Notes: generated by a model from the sequence alone, not told the origin. A stretch of DNA of 64,000 nucleotides from Gnetum montanum (GCA_015680685.1 MNCI01027256.1:55107-119106); one strand, 5' to 3'. Positions 21,355-33,559 are shown, numbered from the stretch's first letter. Numbers and translations: made by a program.

Positions 21355-22720
21355 GGAGGTTGCAAATGCCGTGTATGGCACGTTGCTTTTTTCTTTATTT
21401 TTTTATTTTTTCTCTCTCTTTGACTTTCTTTTAAGCTTTGTCCTTTTTCCGTAAAAAAGTCTATATTGTCAGTAACGGGATATGGTAAGAATCAAGAGGT
21501 TGCAAATGCAGTGTATGGCACGTTGCTTTTTTGTCTTTTTCCCTGTCCTTTTCTTTTGTCTTTGGCCTTTCCCCATGCAAGGGGTTTTACATAGGAATTG
21601 TCTTAAAAAGTCTATATAGTTATGTGACGGCAACCATGACGAAAAAAGGCCAAGGAAAAGAAATGGCATAAAGAACCCAAGCAATAATCTAAAAGAATTT
21701 GAATGTTTTATGTCAAAAATGAAACAAAAGTGATACATGGGAAAGGAAATACCAATATAACTCATATATTATGAAAGAAATTATGGTTTATGGCCAAATC
21801 TCCTTAATTTAAATGTATTTCATTTAATAACTATTGAAAAACCTTTCAATTTTCTTGGAAAAATATATTAATATGCTAGCAATAGTAAACACCCAAAGCA
21901 ACGGCATCTTGAAACAAGTTTCCATTGCGAAAACAAAAAACATAAAACATTGACAATCCGTTGTGTTTCTTGTAGCTAGGGTCGTAGTGGAATTTGGCAA
22001 GAAACATATGAGGTTGCAAATGCAATGTATGGCACATTGCTTTCTTCTTCTTTTTTCCTTTCTTTAGTCTTTGGCCTTTTCCCATGGGAGGGGTTGTACA
22101 TAGGAATTGTCTTAAAAAGTCTATACAACCCTCTCTTTGACAAACATCTTTATGATTTGGCATTTTAAAATTTCATCTTGTGAAGCTAGGTTTTACGAAG
22201 ATTAATGGATGAGAAAAATCTTAATCTCCTACTTTTTGGTCTTTGGCCTTTTTCCATAAGAGGGGTTGTACATAAGAGTTGTCTAAAGTCTATACAACCC
22301 TATCTTTCTCCTCTTTAATGTTTAACTTCAATGTTGAGAACTAGGCTTTACCAATAATATTACTTTTTCTTAAGCAGTATCTCTTTTGAATTGCCTGTTG
22401 TGGTTTTTTCTAGCTTTTGTCCCTGGGGGTGTGAAAAGCTTTTGTCTTATTGCAGGTGATTGGGGGTCATCTTTCAACTTTGGGCTCTGTTAAGGCTTTG
22501 GTTTTAAGGTTTTCTTCTTCGGTTTGTAGCTCTGTAGGTTATAAAACATTTCTTGTCATCTAGAGTCGTAATGCTTAACTTGTCAAGCTTAAGTTTTAGG
22601 AGGATTAATAGATGAACAAAATCTTAACCTTTTACTTTTTAGTCTTTGGCCCTTTTCTGTGGGAGGGTTGTACATTAGAGTTATCTAAAGTCTATACAGC
22701 CCTATCTTTTTCCTCTTTGA
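21355..22720. repeat. Cluster of related ~100-130-bp repeats with hairpins, upstream of PAE
   Basis: The unit starts GAGGTTGCAAATGC at 21355, 21497 and 22010 and continues TGTATGGCAC(G/A)TTGCTTT. It includes TCTTTGGCCTTTTCCCATG and ends near AAAGTCTATACAACCCT. Partial units lie around 22236-22302 and 22637-22705. Three units carry inverted arms: AGGGGTTGTA/TACAACCCT at 22089-22098 with 22124-22132 and at 22261-22270 with 22293-22301, and AGGGTTGTA/TACAGCCCT at 22664-22672 with 22695-22703. The unit around 21578-21620 has lost its right arm. No coding region is supported in this stretch. Confidence 0.75.
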
Positions 22721-22732
22721 CTCCACTGTATG

Positions 22733-23331
22733 TGATGAGTGGCAAGGTATCCCTACGCTCAATGATATGAACACGAGCATACATGCACGATCCAGTCGAA
22801 TTCCAAGGACTAAGTGCTTATGCGCCTTTATGGAACAAGGACAGGTTAGTCAATCGTTGTCTNNNNNNNNNNNNNNNNNNNNNNNNNNNNNNNNNNNNNN
22901 NNNNNNNNNNNNNNNNNNNNNNNNNNNNNNNNNNNNNNNNNNNNNNNNNNNNNNNNNNNNNNNNNNNNNNNNNNNNNNNNNNNNNNNNNNNNNNNNNNNN
23001 NNNNNNNNNNNNNNNNNNNNNNNNNNNNNNNNNNNNNNNNNNNNNNNNNNNNNNNNNNNNNNNNNNNNNNNNNNNNNNNNNNNNNNNNNNNNNNNNNNNN
23101 NNNNNNNNNNNNNNNNNNNNNNNNNNNNNNNNNNNNNNNNNNNNNNCAAGAGTTTGGGTAAGGGACTAAGACTAATTAACTAACTATTGCCAAACCAAGT
23201 GTGCCCACCTCTTATTTATAGGCAACGAGACAGGTCTCAACATTGGATGCCCGATATCGCTTGGAAGGCTTCGATATCATGTACTTGATATCACAGATGT
23301 GATATCACAGCCCTAATATCATGGTTCATCA
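22733..23331 (-). repeat. E2 3' LTR (contains assembly gap)
   Basis: On the minus strand it starts TGATGAACCATG (at 23331) and ends ACTCATCA (at 22733). The TATA box is on the minus strand at 23220-23213. U3 carries several GATATC-type dyads at about 23253-23320. The middle is undetermined bases. It matches the right-hand LTR at 38021-38957 on both sides of the gap. Confidence 0.85.
22863..23146. other. Assembly gap, 284 undetermined bases
   Basis: The gap lies inside the E2 3' LTR. In the partner LTR the segment between the same flanking words (atcgttgcct ending at 38150 and caagagtt starting at 38684) is 533 bp, so the gap is probably undersized by about 250 bp. Open frames spanning the gap are not genes. 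Confidence 0.9.
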
Positions 23332-23340
23332 TACCCCCAT
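23332..23340 (-). other. E2 polypurine tract
   Basis: On the minus strand ATGGGGGTA immediately precedes the LTR start TGATGAACC, preceded by the conserved GGACAAGTTTTCATTCC. E3 has the equivalent CGTGGGGGTA before its 3' LTR. Confidence 0.75.
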
Positions 23341-24960
23341 GAAGGAATGAAAACTTGTCCTCAAGTTCCTTACAAAATATTGGGAAGGTATGGGATTATT
23401 AACTGAATGACAACTAACAGCAACATGGGTGACAGACTCAAAGTGCCCAGTGAACAGATCGACAACGTATTACAACATTGGTATTCATACCCATGGTGGT
23501 GAACATTGTACATAAATGACATCCAGACCCTCATTCAATAGCTTGAGGAGAAAGGGAGAGAGAAAAGAAAATGAGGCACGTTGCTTCCAATGCTAGAAAT
23601 GTGCACTCCGTTGTTTATCCATAGCCACATGATGAAGCATGTTCCTTACATAACTGCTTTCACTCCAGTCCATCCTGAGTGCTCCCTCCTATCCTAGTCC
23701 ATTGTTTGTATGATCATCATTTGCACTCACAACATAGTCACAAATTAGCAAAGATAGATAAGCCATCATGCAGTTGATACCTTGCTTCAGTATAATGCAC
23801 ATTGGCTGGGTTGTGGGCATGGCAGATAAAGACTTACCCACAAGAATTTACCAAAGAATAACAATGCATCAACTAGGATATAGACTAATGATAAAACCAG
23901 CAATGAGGTGGAAAATGGGAAGAAATATGGAAGGAGAGGAGAAAATGGAATGGAATCCCAACAGCACAGTTGTGTAAAGTCCCCTGTGTATTATGTGGTT
24001 AAGGTGACTGAATAAAATTCATTCCAAATCTGAATTCAAACAAACCACATTCAGTGACCTCACATCAACCCATTTGACCAACCCATCCTCTTAAAACAAC
24101 AAGAATGTGCCCATAGAGTCACCACCATTCCAAGGAGAGAAAGATAGAGAAGCAAGAAGCGAGAAAGGGCCTTAGTTAGAGGGAACCTTCAGGCATGGGT
24201 AGCATGTCTTTCTAGTGCTAGAACTAGTGCTTATATCTCATATTTCGTTATTATGTATAAGGGGTGTGCTTTGAATTCTCACCCATTTTTTTTGTCGTGA
24301 GAGCCACACCATGCAAAGACTTATTGAGATTCATTCAACTTCCTAATATTTGGTCAATGGCGGAATGTCAGAAAACCCATGAAATGCATCCCAGTACCCA
24401 AGAGAATAGCTAGCACAAATGCATCAAATCCCCTTAAAGTCACATCCTTTTCAACCATTGAGTCCTTCCTTGGTTTGAATAATACCGAGCCACCAATTCA
24501 TTAATAAGTTTTCTTAGAAAAAGGGACAATACACTTCCAAACAAGGGGAGACCATAGAGTTGAATGAATGAATAGATGACATGGACTCATTACCTATTTT
24601 ATCAAAAGAAACCATATCTAAGCATCAACATTGAAAATCAAAGGTAAAAGCCCAACATTAATAATCAATCACCATTATAGTATAATCCACCATCATGAGC
24701 ACTTATTGTATGACGAATGAAAGTAAATCAAACAAACAAAGAAATAGTAAAAATGGTAACGATGGTGCAAAACAAAAAATAAGTAAATATGAAAAAATGT
24801 GTAAAAAAAAAAATACAAAAGGAACTGAGGGCTGAGAATGATTAGCATTGGTGGCCCTCTCCCCCACAACTGAGTTGGAGGGAGGAGATTCGAAATAATG
24901 AGTAGGGTTGTCCACCAATAGAGGTAGTAATGGTACTAGTTGTTCTAGGCTCATGGAAAG
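23341..24960 (-). other. E2 non-coding 3' block
   Basis: No gene is supported. On the minus strand it contains the block shared with E1 (10560-10990) and E3 (57030-57530), for example the inverted counterpart of gagtccatgtcatc near 24575. It lacks any counterpart of the long extra ORF of E1. Confidence 0.65.
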
Positions 24961-25066
24961 GTTTGATTTGTTGGATGTTGACCAGCAATTTCTTATCTAG
25001 GCTCTTAGGTTTGTAAATCATCATTGCTCCTGAAGGAAAAGTTGCATGTATAAGATGAGGTCCTTT

Positions 25067-26114
25067 TCATAGCATTTGAAATTTAGTGCATTGTGGCACG
25101 TGTGTGGGGTTCCAATAGAGAACCTTATCTCCTAGTTGGTATTTAACTTTTCTAATTTTTAGATCATGATGTTGTTTATTAAAGGCCTTAAGCAATTCAT
25201 TAGATGATAGGGTGACTAGTCGGTTCTCATCTAGCAGGTTAAGGTTCATCAACTGTTCTTTTTGTGCTAGATTGAGGTCAAGGTTGAGGTCACATGTCGT
25301 GGATAGCGTACAGAGCTCTGCTTGAATAGGAAGCATTGGAAGTTTACCGTACACTAACTTGTAGGGAGAGTAGCCTACAGGGAGTTTCCACGTGGAGCGG
25401 TATGCCCAAAGAGCATTGTTCAGTTTAGTGCTCCAATCTCGTCTATACTTGCTAATGGTTCACGTTAATATTTTCATAATCTCCCTATTGGTGACTTCGG
25501 CTTGACCATTCACTTGAGAGTGGTATGGTGTAGTTAGTTTGTGCTCAATCCTAAGCGTTGCATCAACTTCTGAAAAGTTCCACACTTGTAAAGTGTGTAC
25601 CATTGTCAAAAATAAGTGCACGAGGCATACCAAACCTATTAACAATTTGTTGTTGAACAAATTGTGTAGCGATAGATGATGTACAATCCATAACAATGAC
25701 TGCTTCTAGCCACTTTGTGAAATAGTCAACAACAACAACAATGTAGGCTTTCCCATTGGACAATGGTGTAATAGGGCCCATAAAATCAATTCGCCATATG
25801 TCGAAGGGTTCTAAAGATTGAATCCATTGTTGTGGACCCTCCATCCTAGCAGTCATTCTGCCATCACATTGGCAGCACTCACAAGATTGGACAAAATGAT
25901 GAACATCCCGAAACAATGTAGGCCAATAATATCCTGCAAGCAAGATTTTAATGGCTATTCATCTCCCTATGTAATGACCCCCACAAGGACCCTCATGAGC
26001 ATCTTGGAGAACTCACAATTGATCTACATTGGGAACACAGCATTAAACCAAGCCATCGGAACATACCTTATAAAGGTGCCCATTGATTTCCATGAAATAC
26101 TTGGCTTGGTGTAG
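25067..26114 (-). pseudogene. E2 integrase (frameshifted)
   Basis: On the minus strand, zinc-binding residues are readable up to SCECCQCDG (near 25870). The core follows: IWRIDFMGP with the first catalytic Asp, KAYIVVVVDYFTKWLEA, LIFDNGTHFTS with the second Asp (about 25600), and GQAEVTNREIMKIL with the catalytic Glu (about 25465-25505). A frameshift near 25570-25690 separates the second Asp frame from the Glu frame, and a stop precedes the C-terminal part (GYSPYKLVYGKLPMLPIQ, then KVKYQLGDKVLYWN). All three catalytic positions survive, unlike in E1. The integrase would have inserted the cDNA; this copy is broken. Confidence 0.85.
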
Positions 26115-26120
26115 AAACTA

Positions 26121-28190
26121 CTATTTCTTTTTAATGTCTAACTCTTGTGGTATTTGTTGTGTACGGAGATAGGTAAGAATACTACTATACCAGTTTGTTG
26201 CTGTGGTTAATTGATCATTTACTACACTTGCAAAGAGGAGTTCATCAAGAAAGCGATCAAAAAGTGGATATTCATCCTCTTTGTTATTCCATCTTAACCG
26301 AGATAAATGATCAGCGACTACATTCTCGGTGCCTTTATGATCTATCATCGTAAGATCAAACTCTTGTAAGATTACGAGCCATCGTATGATGTGAGGGCTC
26401 ATCGTTGGTTTATGCAGCAGGAATTGAATTGCACTATGGTCTATGTGCACAAATACCTTATAGTCCAATACATAGTGCTTAAATTTATCTAGTGCAAACA
26501 CCATAGCCATTAGCTCTTTCTCTATTGTGGTGTAGTTAAGTTGCACACCAACAATACTCATACTTTCATATTGGATGTAATAAGGTCATTTCTGGTCATT
26601 TAACTATGTAAGTATGGCTCCTAGAGCATAGTTGGATGCATCAGTCATTATGTGGAATGGTTTGGACCAGTCACGAGCTTGTAGAATAGGTGTTTCTATG
26701 AGCTTCTGCTTTAAGGTTTGGAAAGCTAGTTCACATTCTCTGATCCATTCAAAAGGCACATCCTTTTTCGTTAGTTCTACCAAAGGTTTTGCAATCCTTG
26801 AAAAGTTCTCTATGAATCTTCTATAATAGCCAGTGTGTCCAAGGAATGATCAGATGTCTTTTACAGTTTTAGGTTGGTGCATGATTCCTTGGATGACTTT
26901 GATCTTTTTAGGGTCTACCTCTATCCCTGTTTGTGAAATCTTGTGCCCTAACTATGCCTTCTTAGACCATTAAATGGATTTTTTGCCAATTGAGCCTTAA
27001 GTTGGTTTCAACACATCGTTTTAGTACTTGCTCTAATAGGTCTAGTGCTTATTCAAAGTCCACTCCGTAGGTGGAGAAATCATCCATGAAGACTTCTACA
27101 CCATTTCCTATTTGCTACTGAAAGATACTTAGAACCAAATGTTGAAACGTTGCATGAGCATTGCACAAGCCAAAAGAAATCTATTTGTATGCAAATGTCC
27201 CCCAAGGACTCATGAACATGGTCTTGGCTTGGTCTTCTAGTGCTATTTGGATTTGGTTGTATCCATTGTAACCATCTAGAAAACTATAGTAGCGATGCCC
27301 TACGATGGTGTCTAAGACTTGGTCAATGAATAGCAATGGGAAGTGGTCTTTGAATGTTTCCATGTTCAGTAGCCTAAAGTCTATACACACCCCCCATTTA
27401 CCTCCCTTTTTGGGCATAATGACTAAGGGACTAACCCATTCATTATCAGCAATGAGGTAGATGAACCCAACTTTTAGAAGTTATTCAATTTCTTCTTTAA
27501 CCACTTGCTTAAGCTTTGGGTTCAATTGCCTTTACAGTTATCGTCAAGGCTTCATGGAGGAGTCAATGTAAATCCTATGTTGGCATATCCCAGGGTCTAT
27601 TCCAGTTAATTTGGAATATGATCAAGTAAAGGCTTTTGACCATTTGTTTACCATTTTCAGCAATCTCTCTTTTTGTTGAGGAAAGAGCTTAGCATTAATA
27701 ATTACTGATTTTCCATTTTTAAGAAATGTATACTCCATACTGGTGGGCAACAGTTTTAACTCAAGGGACTCTTCCTTAAAGTTGTCAAGGATTTTTAACT
27801 TTTCCCAGTTGATATTTTCAATGTTGAGACTTAGAAGTTGGTGATGAACTTGCTCTAATGTGTCTATGCTATCGCTGTAAGCGCAAGTAAAACCCTTAGT
27901 TGGTTCCATGCATATAGTTGAGTTGCTCTCTTGGTTAGTTGTTAACCATTGGGTGCCTTCCTATCTTGTGGTTGCTGCATATAGGCACCTTTGTATATTA
28001 GTTACTTGTGCACACTGGTTGCATGTAGGCAATGTTAAAAATTGTACAAACTAGGACTTCCGCATACAATTACACCCTGTGTCACTGTATGCAATGCATG
28101 GAACTTTCTTCTTCTTGATATTTCCAAACGTATTTTCCTTTGATATCTCTAGGGAAAGGTCATGTATTTCTAGGTGCATGTGAATTATGC
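26121..28190 (-). pseudogene. E2 reverse transcriptase and RNase H (with PR-RT linker)
   Basis: On the minus strand the linker is at 27909-27622 (ESLELKLLPTSMEYTFL). RT follows with MPKKGGKWGVCIDFRLLN (from 27417), YYSFLDGYNGYNQIQIA, a stop after the TFAYK box, then FGLCNAHATFQ and the active-site FMDDFSTYG near 27070-27095. RNase H begins at IMTDASNYALGAIL (about 26650), then MSIVGVQLNYTTIEKELMA, and ends TENVVADHLSRLRWNN near 26280. Several frameshifts and stops interrupt the RT-RNase H junction. Motif order and spacing are those of Athila/Tat pol. Confidence 0.85.
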
Positions 28191-28565
28191 TTAGCATGCT
28201 CTTCCCATTATGATTGGGAATTCCCCCTTACAGTTGTTGACTTGAATCACCAGGAAATCAGCTGGATATGACCATTCACAAATAGTGATAACAATGTCCT
28301 CTACTAATCCCAATGGAACATTGATGAACTGGTCGACCAGCTCTAAATGAATGTTACTCTTTTTTAGCGGGGGTAGGTTCCACGCTTTGTACATTTCTTG
28401 AGAGATTAAGTTGACACTAGAACCTAAATCCAAAAGATCTTTACAAGGTTCATTCCCAATGATTTGTAAATATATAAGACGACTCCTAGGATTAGAGAAT
28501 TTCCTAGGAAGATGGCTAGCCTTAATCCAATTGGTAATGGCATGCGTCAACATGACCATGTGCAT
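28191..28565 (-). pseudogene. E2 retropepsin, well preserved
   Basis: An open 124-residue stretch on the minus strand reads MLTHAITNWIKASHLPRK, then LIYLQIIGNEPCKDLLDLGSSVNLISQEMY with the D-L-G-S active site used in this lineage. It then reads ITICEWSYPADFLVI and FPIIMGRAC (ending at 28191). It is the most intact pol domain of E2, but surrounding domains are broken. It is part of a former polyprotein, so its apparent start Met is not a true start. Confidence 0.8.
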
Positions 28566-28799
28566 TGGATGTGGCCTTTGGTTTGAAGGGAGTTCCGAAG
28601 TTTCGAATGATGATGGGGCCTTTGGAGAGTTAGCTGCTTATGATTGTAAGGGCTTGGTTGGACTATCGATCCTAAAGAAAGATCTCTTCTTTACACAGTT
28701 GTTCAAACCAATAGTAGGTTGAGAGTTAACAGCCCTCATTACATTACATTGTTGCCGCTGGATAGGGAGCTCATCCTGCATAGCTAGAGTAGGTGGTAA

Positions 28800-30442
28800 T
28801 GGAGTTAAGGGTGGAAGAAATGTAGTCGGATGGGAACGATAGTATGTTTGTGAAACATCTCTCCTAGGAGAGGGAGTTCTATAGTACTCATGGGTTTGGT
28901 AGTGAGGCTAACGAGTGATGTGACCAGTAGAGTCACATGGAGAGATCGGCTACTGCACGTAGTATCCATATAGGTTAGGTTAACGGTAAGGGTATTGTTG
29001 ATGTGGCGGTGGCATCCCCCGTAACTGTGGGTGTTGCCACTATTGATATTGCTCATTTGGTTGTGGTGGGTTTCCACTTGGATAATACATCAAAGGTTGG
29101 TGGAACTACCTTGGGTTACCTTGGGGATAAGGTAACCTTTGGGGTGTTTTCCTTCTATTTAATCGTGGGTTAAGTGCATACACCCCAAACTCCTGTAGAT
29201 GTGAGATTACAAGGCAACATCCATTAGGATGGTCATATGGGCATATCTCACATCCACCATCATTGTCTATATTCGAATCCACAACCTCTTCAATGATGGT
29301 AACGTTTTCCTTACTCTTGTTACATGCATATTCAACTTCTCTCTTTTTCCTTCTTTCTCGATCACTTTCTTCTTCTCTAGACTCTACTATTTTGAGAGTG
29401 GTTTGAAATCTATTATCTAGGGAGTCCCACATTTGGTCCACCTTTGCTGATACTTATGATGCAAGTTTTTGAATGGGCAAAGTTTTCCTATTCACCATCT
29501 CTTCAAGTGGTGACTCTTCTTCATCGTCACAAAATCTAGCTCTTTCTTCCAAAGGGAAGGATCTATATTATATTCTTTTGCACTCTCTTTTCCTTAATTC
29601 ACCTTCCTCTTTGACAAATTTCTCCAACAGTCTTTGTACTTAATAGGCCCTAAGCTCAGATAGTCTTCCTTGGGCATAAGTCCCAAGGATTTTTCGTGTT
29701 TCATGCTTAAGCCCATCTATGAGATGGCGTAGTTGTTCCCTTTGTGAGTAACCATGGCCTAGGCAATGATGTAACAATGCATAATATTGGCCCATGGTAG
29801 CATACAAGGGTTCGTGCCCTCCTTGTTTCCATCCTTGGATTTGCTTTCGCAAGTTGGACACTCATGAGTACATCTGATACTTATCGTTAAACAGTTTTAA
29901 CATGGTACTTTAGCGGCAAATGGATTTGGTTTCAAGGACCAGTACCAGCTTTTTGCTTCATTGATTAATGTCTATGGAAAAAACTTCCATTTTTGCCATT
30001 CGTTTTCTATGTTTTGTAAGGCACATGCATCGTGAACTGCTTGTAGATGATTTTGAGGATTAGCGTTGTATTCCCCTTCAAATTGTGGAATATTGTTCAT
30101 ATTTAATCTCTTGATCCTGCTATCTTTTTGGTGCCTTGTTGAATCCTAATAGCCTTAGTTATGTCTATCATGCTTCAGGTGGCAAGTAGGGGTTCATCGT
30201 GATCATACTGTCTATGGTGTCTATGATGCCTATGTTGTTCCCTACTTTTCCTTCTCTCACAGTGTGTTTCTCTAGAATGCCCTCATCCCATTTCTTGACT
30301 ATTTCGTCTGTGATCTTTGTTTCTCCTACCATTATCCTTAGGGTCTTTTCCTTTGTGATTGCGTCTAGATCCTGAAGGAAAGGGTGAAAGAGATGATGAA
30401 GGTGAAAAAGAAAGAGGACTGGTACCATGACAATGCCTGCTA
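28800..30442 (-). pseudogene. E2 gag, 3' portion, interrupted by chromovirus
   Basis: On the minus strand the capsid core is at about 30110-29640: FEGEYNANPQNHLQAVHDA, then GWKQGGHEPLYATMGQYYAL, then YSQREQLRHLIDGLK. A basic stretch and the knuckle CEICPYDHPNGCC follow near 29240-29280, a CX2CX3HX4C motif with all metal ligands present. A Gln/Pro/Tyr-rich C-terminal part follows to about 28800. Frameshifts occur between segments. The 5' part of the gene lies beyond the nested element at 37243-38000. Confidence 0.8.
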
Positions 30443-31005
30443 TGTAACAATGTTGTCCTTGAGCACGTTGTTCGGCACCCTAAGAGTTTCCCAAGCAGAT
30501 TATGAATCGGGACAAAACTCAAGAGGAATACACCTCAGCAATCAACAAGCCTGAAACACATGCCAACAAACAACGTGTTAGCGTTAGCATGTCTCCTGAG
30601 CGGCGTTTCATAAACAATATTCCCGATACGCTAACAAGCTAGATAGCACTCCCTTGCTCCACACACGTGGACACCATGGGGACTACCAGCTGAACCCTCC
30701 AGATTCATCACCGTGTGCTGGTAGTTGGTGTCATGCTCCAAGGAGTGCATGCAACATCCCATAACACGTCCCATGACACACTCGATAAAAACACCCCAAC
30801 GTAGAGTTGAACTACGCAACCCTCCCACGCAAGGTCCTACCAAGTGGGGTAATGAGGTTGGTCATAGCCTCCTCTTACTAATGCATGGAACTGCCATGCC
30901 AGTATGATTCCGAAACACAAGGAGTGGAGGAACCCTTGTACCCCCATGGCCCCCAAACCGTGGGGGAGGTAGCAGGCTACCAGCAACCCTGCTACCTCTC
31001 TCACA
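30443..31005 (-). repeat. Chromovirus 3' LTR
   Basis: In plus-strand coordinates it begins TGTAACAATG and ends CTCTCTCACA, so the LTR ends are TGTGAG...GTTACA on the minus strand. It matches 36679-37242 along its full length of 563 bp. Confidence 0.9.
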
Positions 31006-31018
31006 ATCCTCCCCTACT
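31006..31018 (-). other. Chromovirus polypurine tract
   Basis: On the minus strand AAGTAGGGGAGGA immediately precedes the 3' LTR start (TTGTGAGAGAGG), as expected for the plus-strand primer. Confidence 0.7.
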
Positions 31019-31600
31019 TAAAAATGAGCGACAACCTTGGAGCATGGCCTGGGTAACTCGTGAGGCTGCTACATCAAAACCAAGGAAGGATTTCGTCAAT
31101 TCCAGGGAAGTAAGCCCATGCTATTTTGAGTCAAATTTGAAGGGATCTTTGGTTCTAGAAGGTCCAACTAATAGGGCCTAAGGCCGTAAAGCATTTTTGT
31201 TGAACTCGACTGTCTTCCTAGGATCAGGACTCATCCTAGCATCTGACACCCAAGTCAAGAGCATCAAGACTTGGACTATCCATCCTTCCATACCTGGCCT
31301 AAAATGCCAAGCTATGGGAGGACATCAAGTGGTCTATCATTGCAACATAATAGAATGCACCGACCTAGGGATCCAAGAGTTCTAGGGCATCCCCTAACTT
31401 GTTTGATCCAAAGATCTAGGGGTCTTAAGTTTAACACTCTTTGAATCTTAAGCCCCATCACCTATAGAGTACTTTGAATGGCTCCAGGCACCTTCCACCC
31501 CTGTTTGAGGTCGACTCCCTTAGGAATTCGCTCTCGAATCCTATAAGGCACCACATGTCATGCCTCTTCTAATTTTTTTCTTATGGGAGATTTCTCCATC
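31019..31600 (-). other. Chromovirus 3' untranslated stretch
   Basis: No coding region is recognised between the end of the chromodomain ORF (31603) and the polypurine tract. The short open frames here are not supported as genes. Confidence 0.55.
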
Positions 31601-31602
31601 CA

Positions 31603-32127
31603 TCATCGGAGTAGCCAAGGTGAGAGGTCGATTGCTTGCTCCCTACAGAAGTTGAGGATCAAGTTTTCCTGGGAACTCAAGTGCTCCAGTGGTTCCCAGC
31701 TATCGTCTAAGTCAGGATGATGTTTCCAATGGACAAGGTACTCCACTTTCAAATCTGCCCCATGGCCAGTGGTCTGGAAGTTCCGGATGCATTCTGCTCT
31801 CTTTCCTTGTATAGATTGTATACAAGGTCGCTCTCTAATCAAGAGGCTTCTCTCCGGATATAGGAATCCATCCGGCAACGGCTTCAGCATGCTAACATGA
31901 AAAACTGGATGGACTCGGTCCATATTGATCGGTAGCTGAAGCTTATATGTCATAGGGTTAATTTTATCAATGATTTGGAAGGGACCATCATATTGTCTCA
32001 TCAGCTTGGAGGTAGTTCCCTGTTTCAGTTTGAACTGACATGGGTCCAACTTCAGAAGGACCCAATCTCCCACCTTGAATTCACAAGGCTGGCATTTTCG
32101 ATCAGCATATTTTTTCATTTGTTGCAC
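31603..32127 (-). pseudogene. Chromovirus integrase C-terminus with chromodomain
   Basis: This is an open stretch of 174 residues. Residues 18-60 hold FKVGDWVLLKL and the GPY/F-type motif YDGPFQIIDKI. RVHPVFHVSMLKP follows at 71-83. The chromodomain occupies about residues 95-165 and contains VEYLVHWKHHPDLDDSWEPL. Chromodomains of this class direct integration to particular chromatin. The aromatic positions partly depart from the histone-binding cage of canonical chromodomains, as is common in plant chromoviruses of this kind. It belongs to the 3' end of a polyprotein whose upstream part is broken. Confidence 0.9.
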
Positions 32128-32907
32128 TACCCTTTCCAGATGATACTTTGTTGTATCAACATTTTCAGACCACCTCTTTAAGAATTCATCTGCTGTGGGA
32201 TGTCAACCCTGCAACGAGGGGAAGACCATATGAGGGGTAATGGGTTGCCTTCCCATTACTAGTTCTGCAGGAGAAAACCCAGTAGCTGAGGACTTCTGGA
32301 TGTTATAGCTTAGCTGGGAAATCCCTAACAGAAATGGCCAGTTCTTTTGGTCACTATGAATATAGTGATGAAGGTACTCTTCAAGTACCCAATTCATCCA
32401 TTCTGTCTACCCATTGGTCTGCAGATGAAAGCTTGTTGACAATTTGAGGGTGGTACCCATCATGCCAAATAGTGCTCACCAGAAAGCACTTGTGAAGTGT
32501 GGATCCTGGTCTGAAATGATGCTCATGGGTAACCCAAAATATCGAACCACCCAATCAAAATAGTATGTTGCCATGTCCTTAGCTGAACACTATGATGGAT
32601 AGGGAATGAATATGGCAAATTTAAAGAATTTTTCCACCACAACAATGATGCTACTTAAGCCCTAAATATTTGGCAATCCCTTGATGAAGTCCATAGACAT
32701 TGTAGCCCATGGAAATGGAGGGATTTCCAAGGGTAGTAGAAGACCACCCGGACGCTCCGTAGAGCCCTTATCCTGCTGGCACACTAGACACTTCTGGATA
32801 TAAGCAATCAAATCTCGATACATTTTTGGCCAGAAGAAGGTCCTCTCAATGAGAGCCAAGTTCCTTTGCTATCTAGGGTGCCCTACCCACTATGTGTCAT
32901 GGCATTC
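32128..32907 (-). pseudogene. Chromovirus integrase core and zinc domain
   Basis: On the minus strand: RTFFWPKMYRDLIAYIQKCLVCQQDKG (about 32845-32765, the zinc-binding Cys pair CLVCQ), then WATMSMDFIKGLP with the first catalytic Asp (about 32705-32665). The region of the second Asp and Glu (32660-32400) has stops, and SYNIQKSSATGFSPAELVMG follows (32310-32250). The ORF is broken at several places. Confidence 0.8.
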
Positions 32908-33528
32908 TCAGATGATCTCCTTGTGTATGCCATCCCAATCCAGAATGCATATCCGATTATCCCAAAACCAAAGTAGTCCATTCCTCATTTTGAACTGTGG
33001 TGCTCGCCCAGTTTCTATCAGCTTCATTAAATCAATGATATGGGGGTCCCTTTTTAAGCCATCTTGAATTCTAGCCAACAACACTTCATCACATTGAATG
33101 TGTGAAGTTTGTGGCCCAATGATGGAAAAGAGCTGAGAGGTAGGTTGAGGACGGCAACTCAATGCATCTGCCACCATGTTCTCCTTTTCAGGATAGTAAG
33201 TCAATTGCAAATCAAATTCAGAAAACATGGCCAACCGTTGAGCTTGTTTGGGCCTCAGCTTCGTTTGATTCATCAAGTAGCTAGTGGCTAGATTATCTGT
33301 CTTTAAGAGAACACGACTTCCTAGCAAGTAGTGTCTCCATGCTTTCAAGTAATGGACAATAGCGAACATTTTCTTTTTATGGACTGGCCACCTCTGCTCT
33401 ACTTGATTTAGCTTCTGGCTCTCATAAGTGATAGGATGACCTTCCTGTAGCAAGATGCCCCCATTTGCATTCTCATTGGCATTTGTATGAACCTCAAAGT
33501 GTTTCAAGAAATCAAGCAATGCCAACAC
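32908..33528 (-). pseudogene. Chromovirus RNase H
   Basis: The open stretch contains FEVHTNANENANGGIL, where related elements have FEVQTDAS, so the first catalytic Asp is Asn here. HPITYESQKLNQVEQRWPVHKKKMFAIVHYLKAWRHYL, LLKTDNLATSYLMNQ and ENMVADALSCRP follow in order. The domain is of full length but probably catalytically dead because of the Asp-to-Asn change. Confidence 0.85.
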
Positions 33529-33559
33529 TAGATGGGAGGTTAAAGCCTCTTTGATCCTC

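Noticed and set aside
20794-21355. Plus-strand open frames of 131-157 residues over PAE exon 1
   Set aside because: They are antisense shadows of exon 1 and its flanks, with no recognisable domain.
22767-23183. Long open frames spanning the N run
   Set aside because: They exist only because undetermined bases contain no stops; the flanks are LTR sequence.
30631-31385. Open frames inside and next to the chromovirus LTRs
   Set aside because: They recur in both LTRs at the same positions and overlap on opposite strands; LTR and 3' untranslated sequence explain them.
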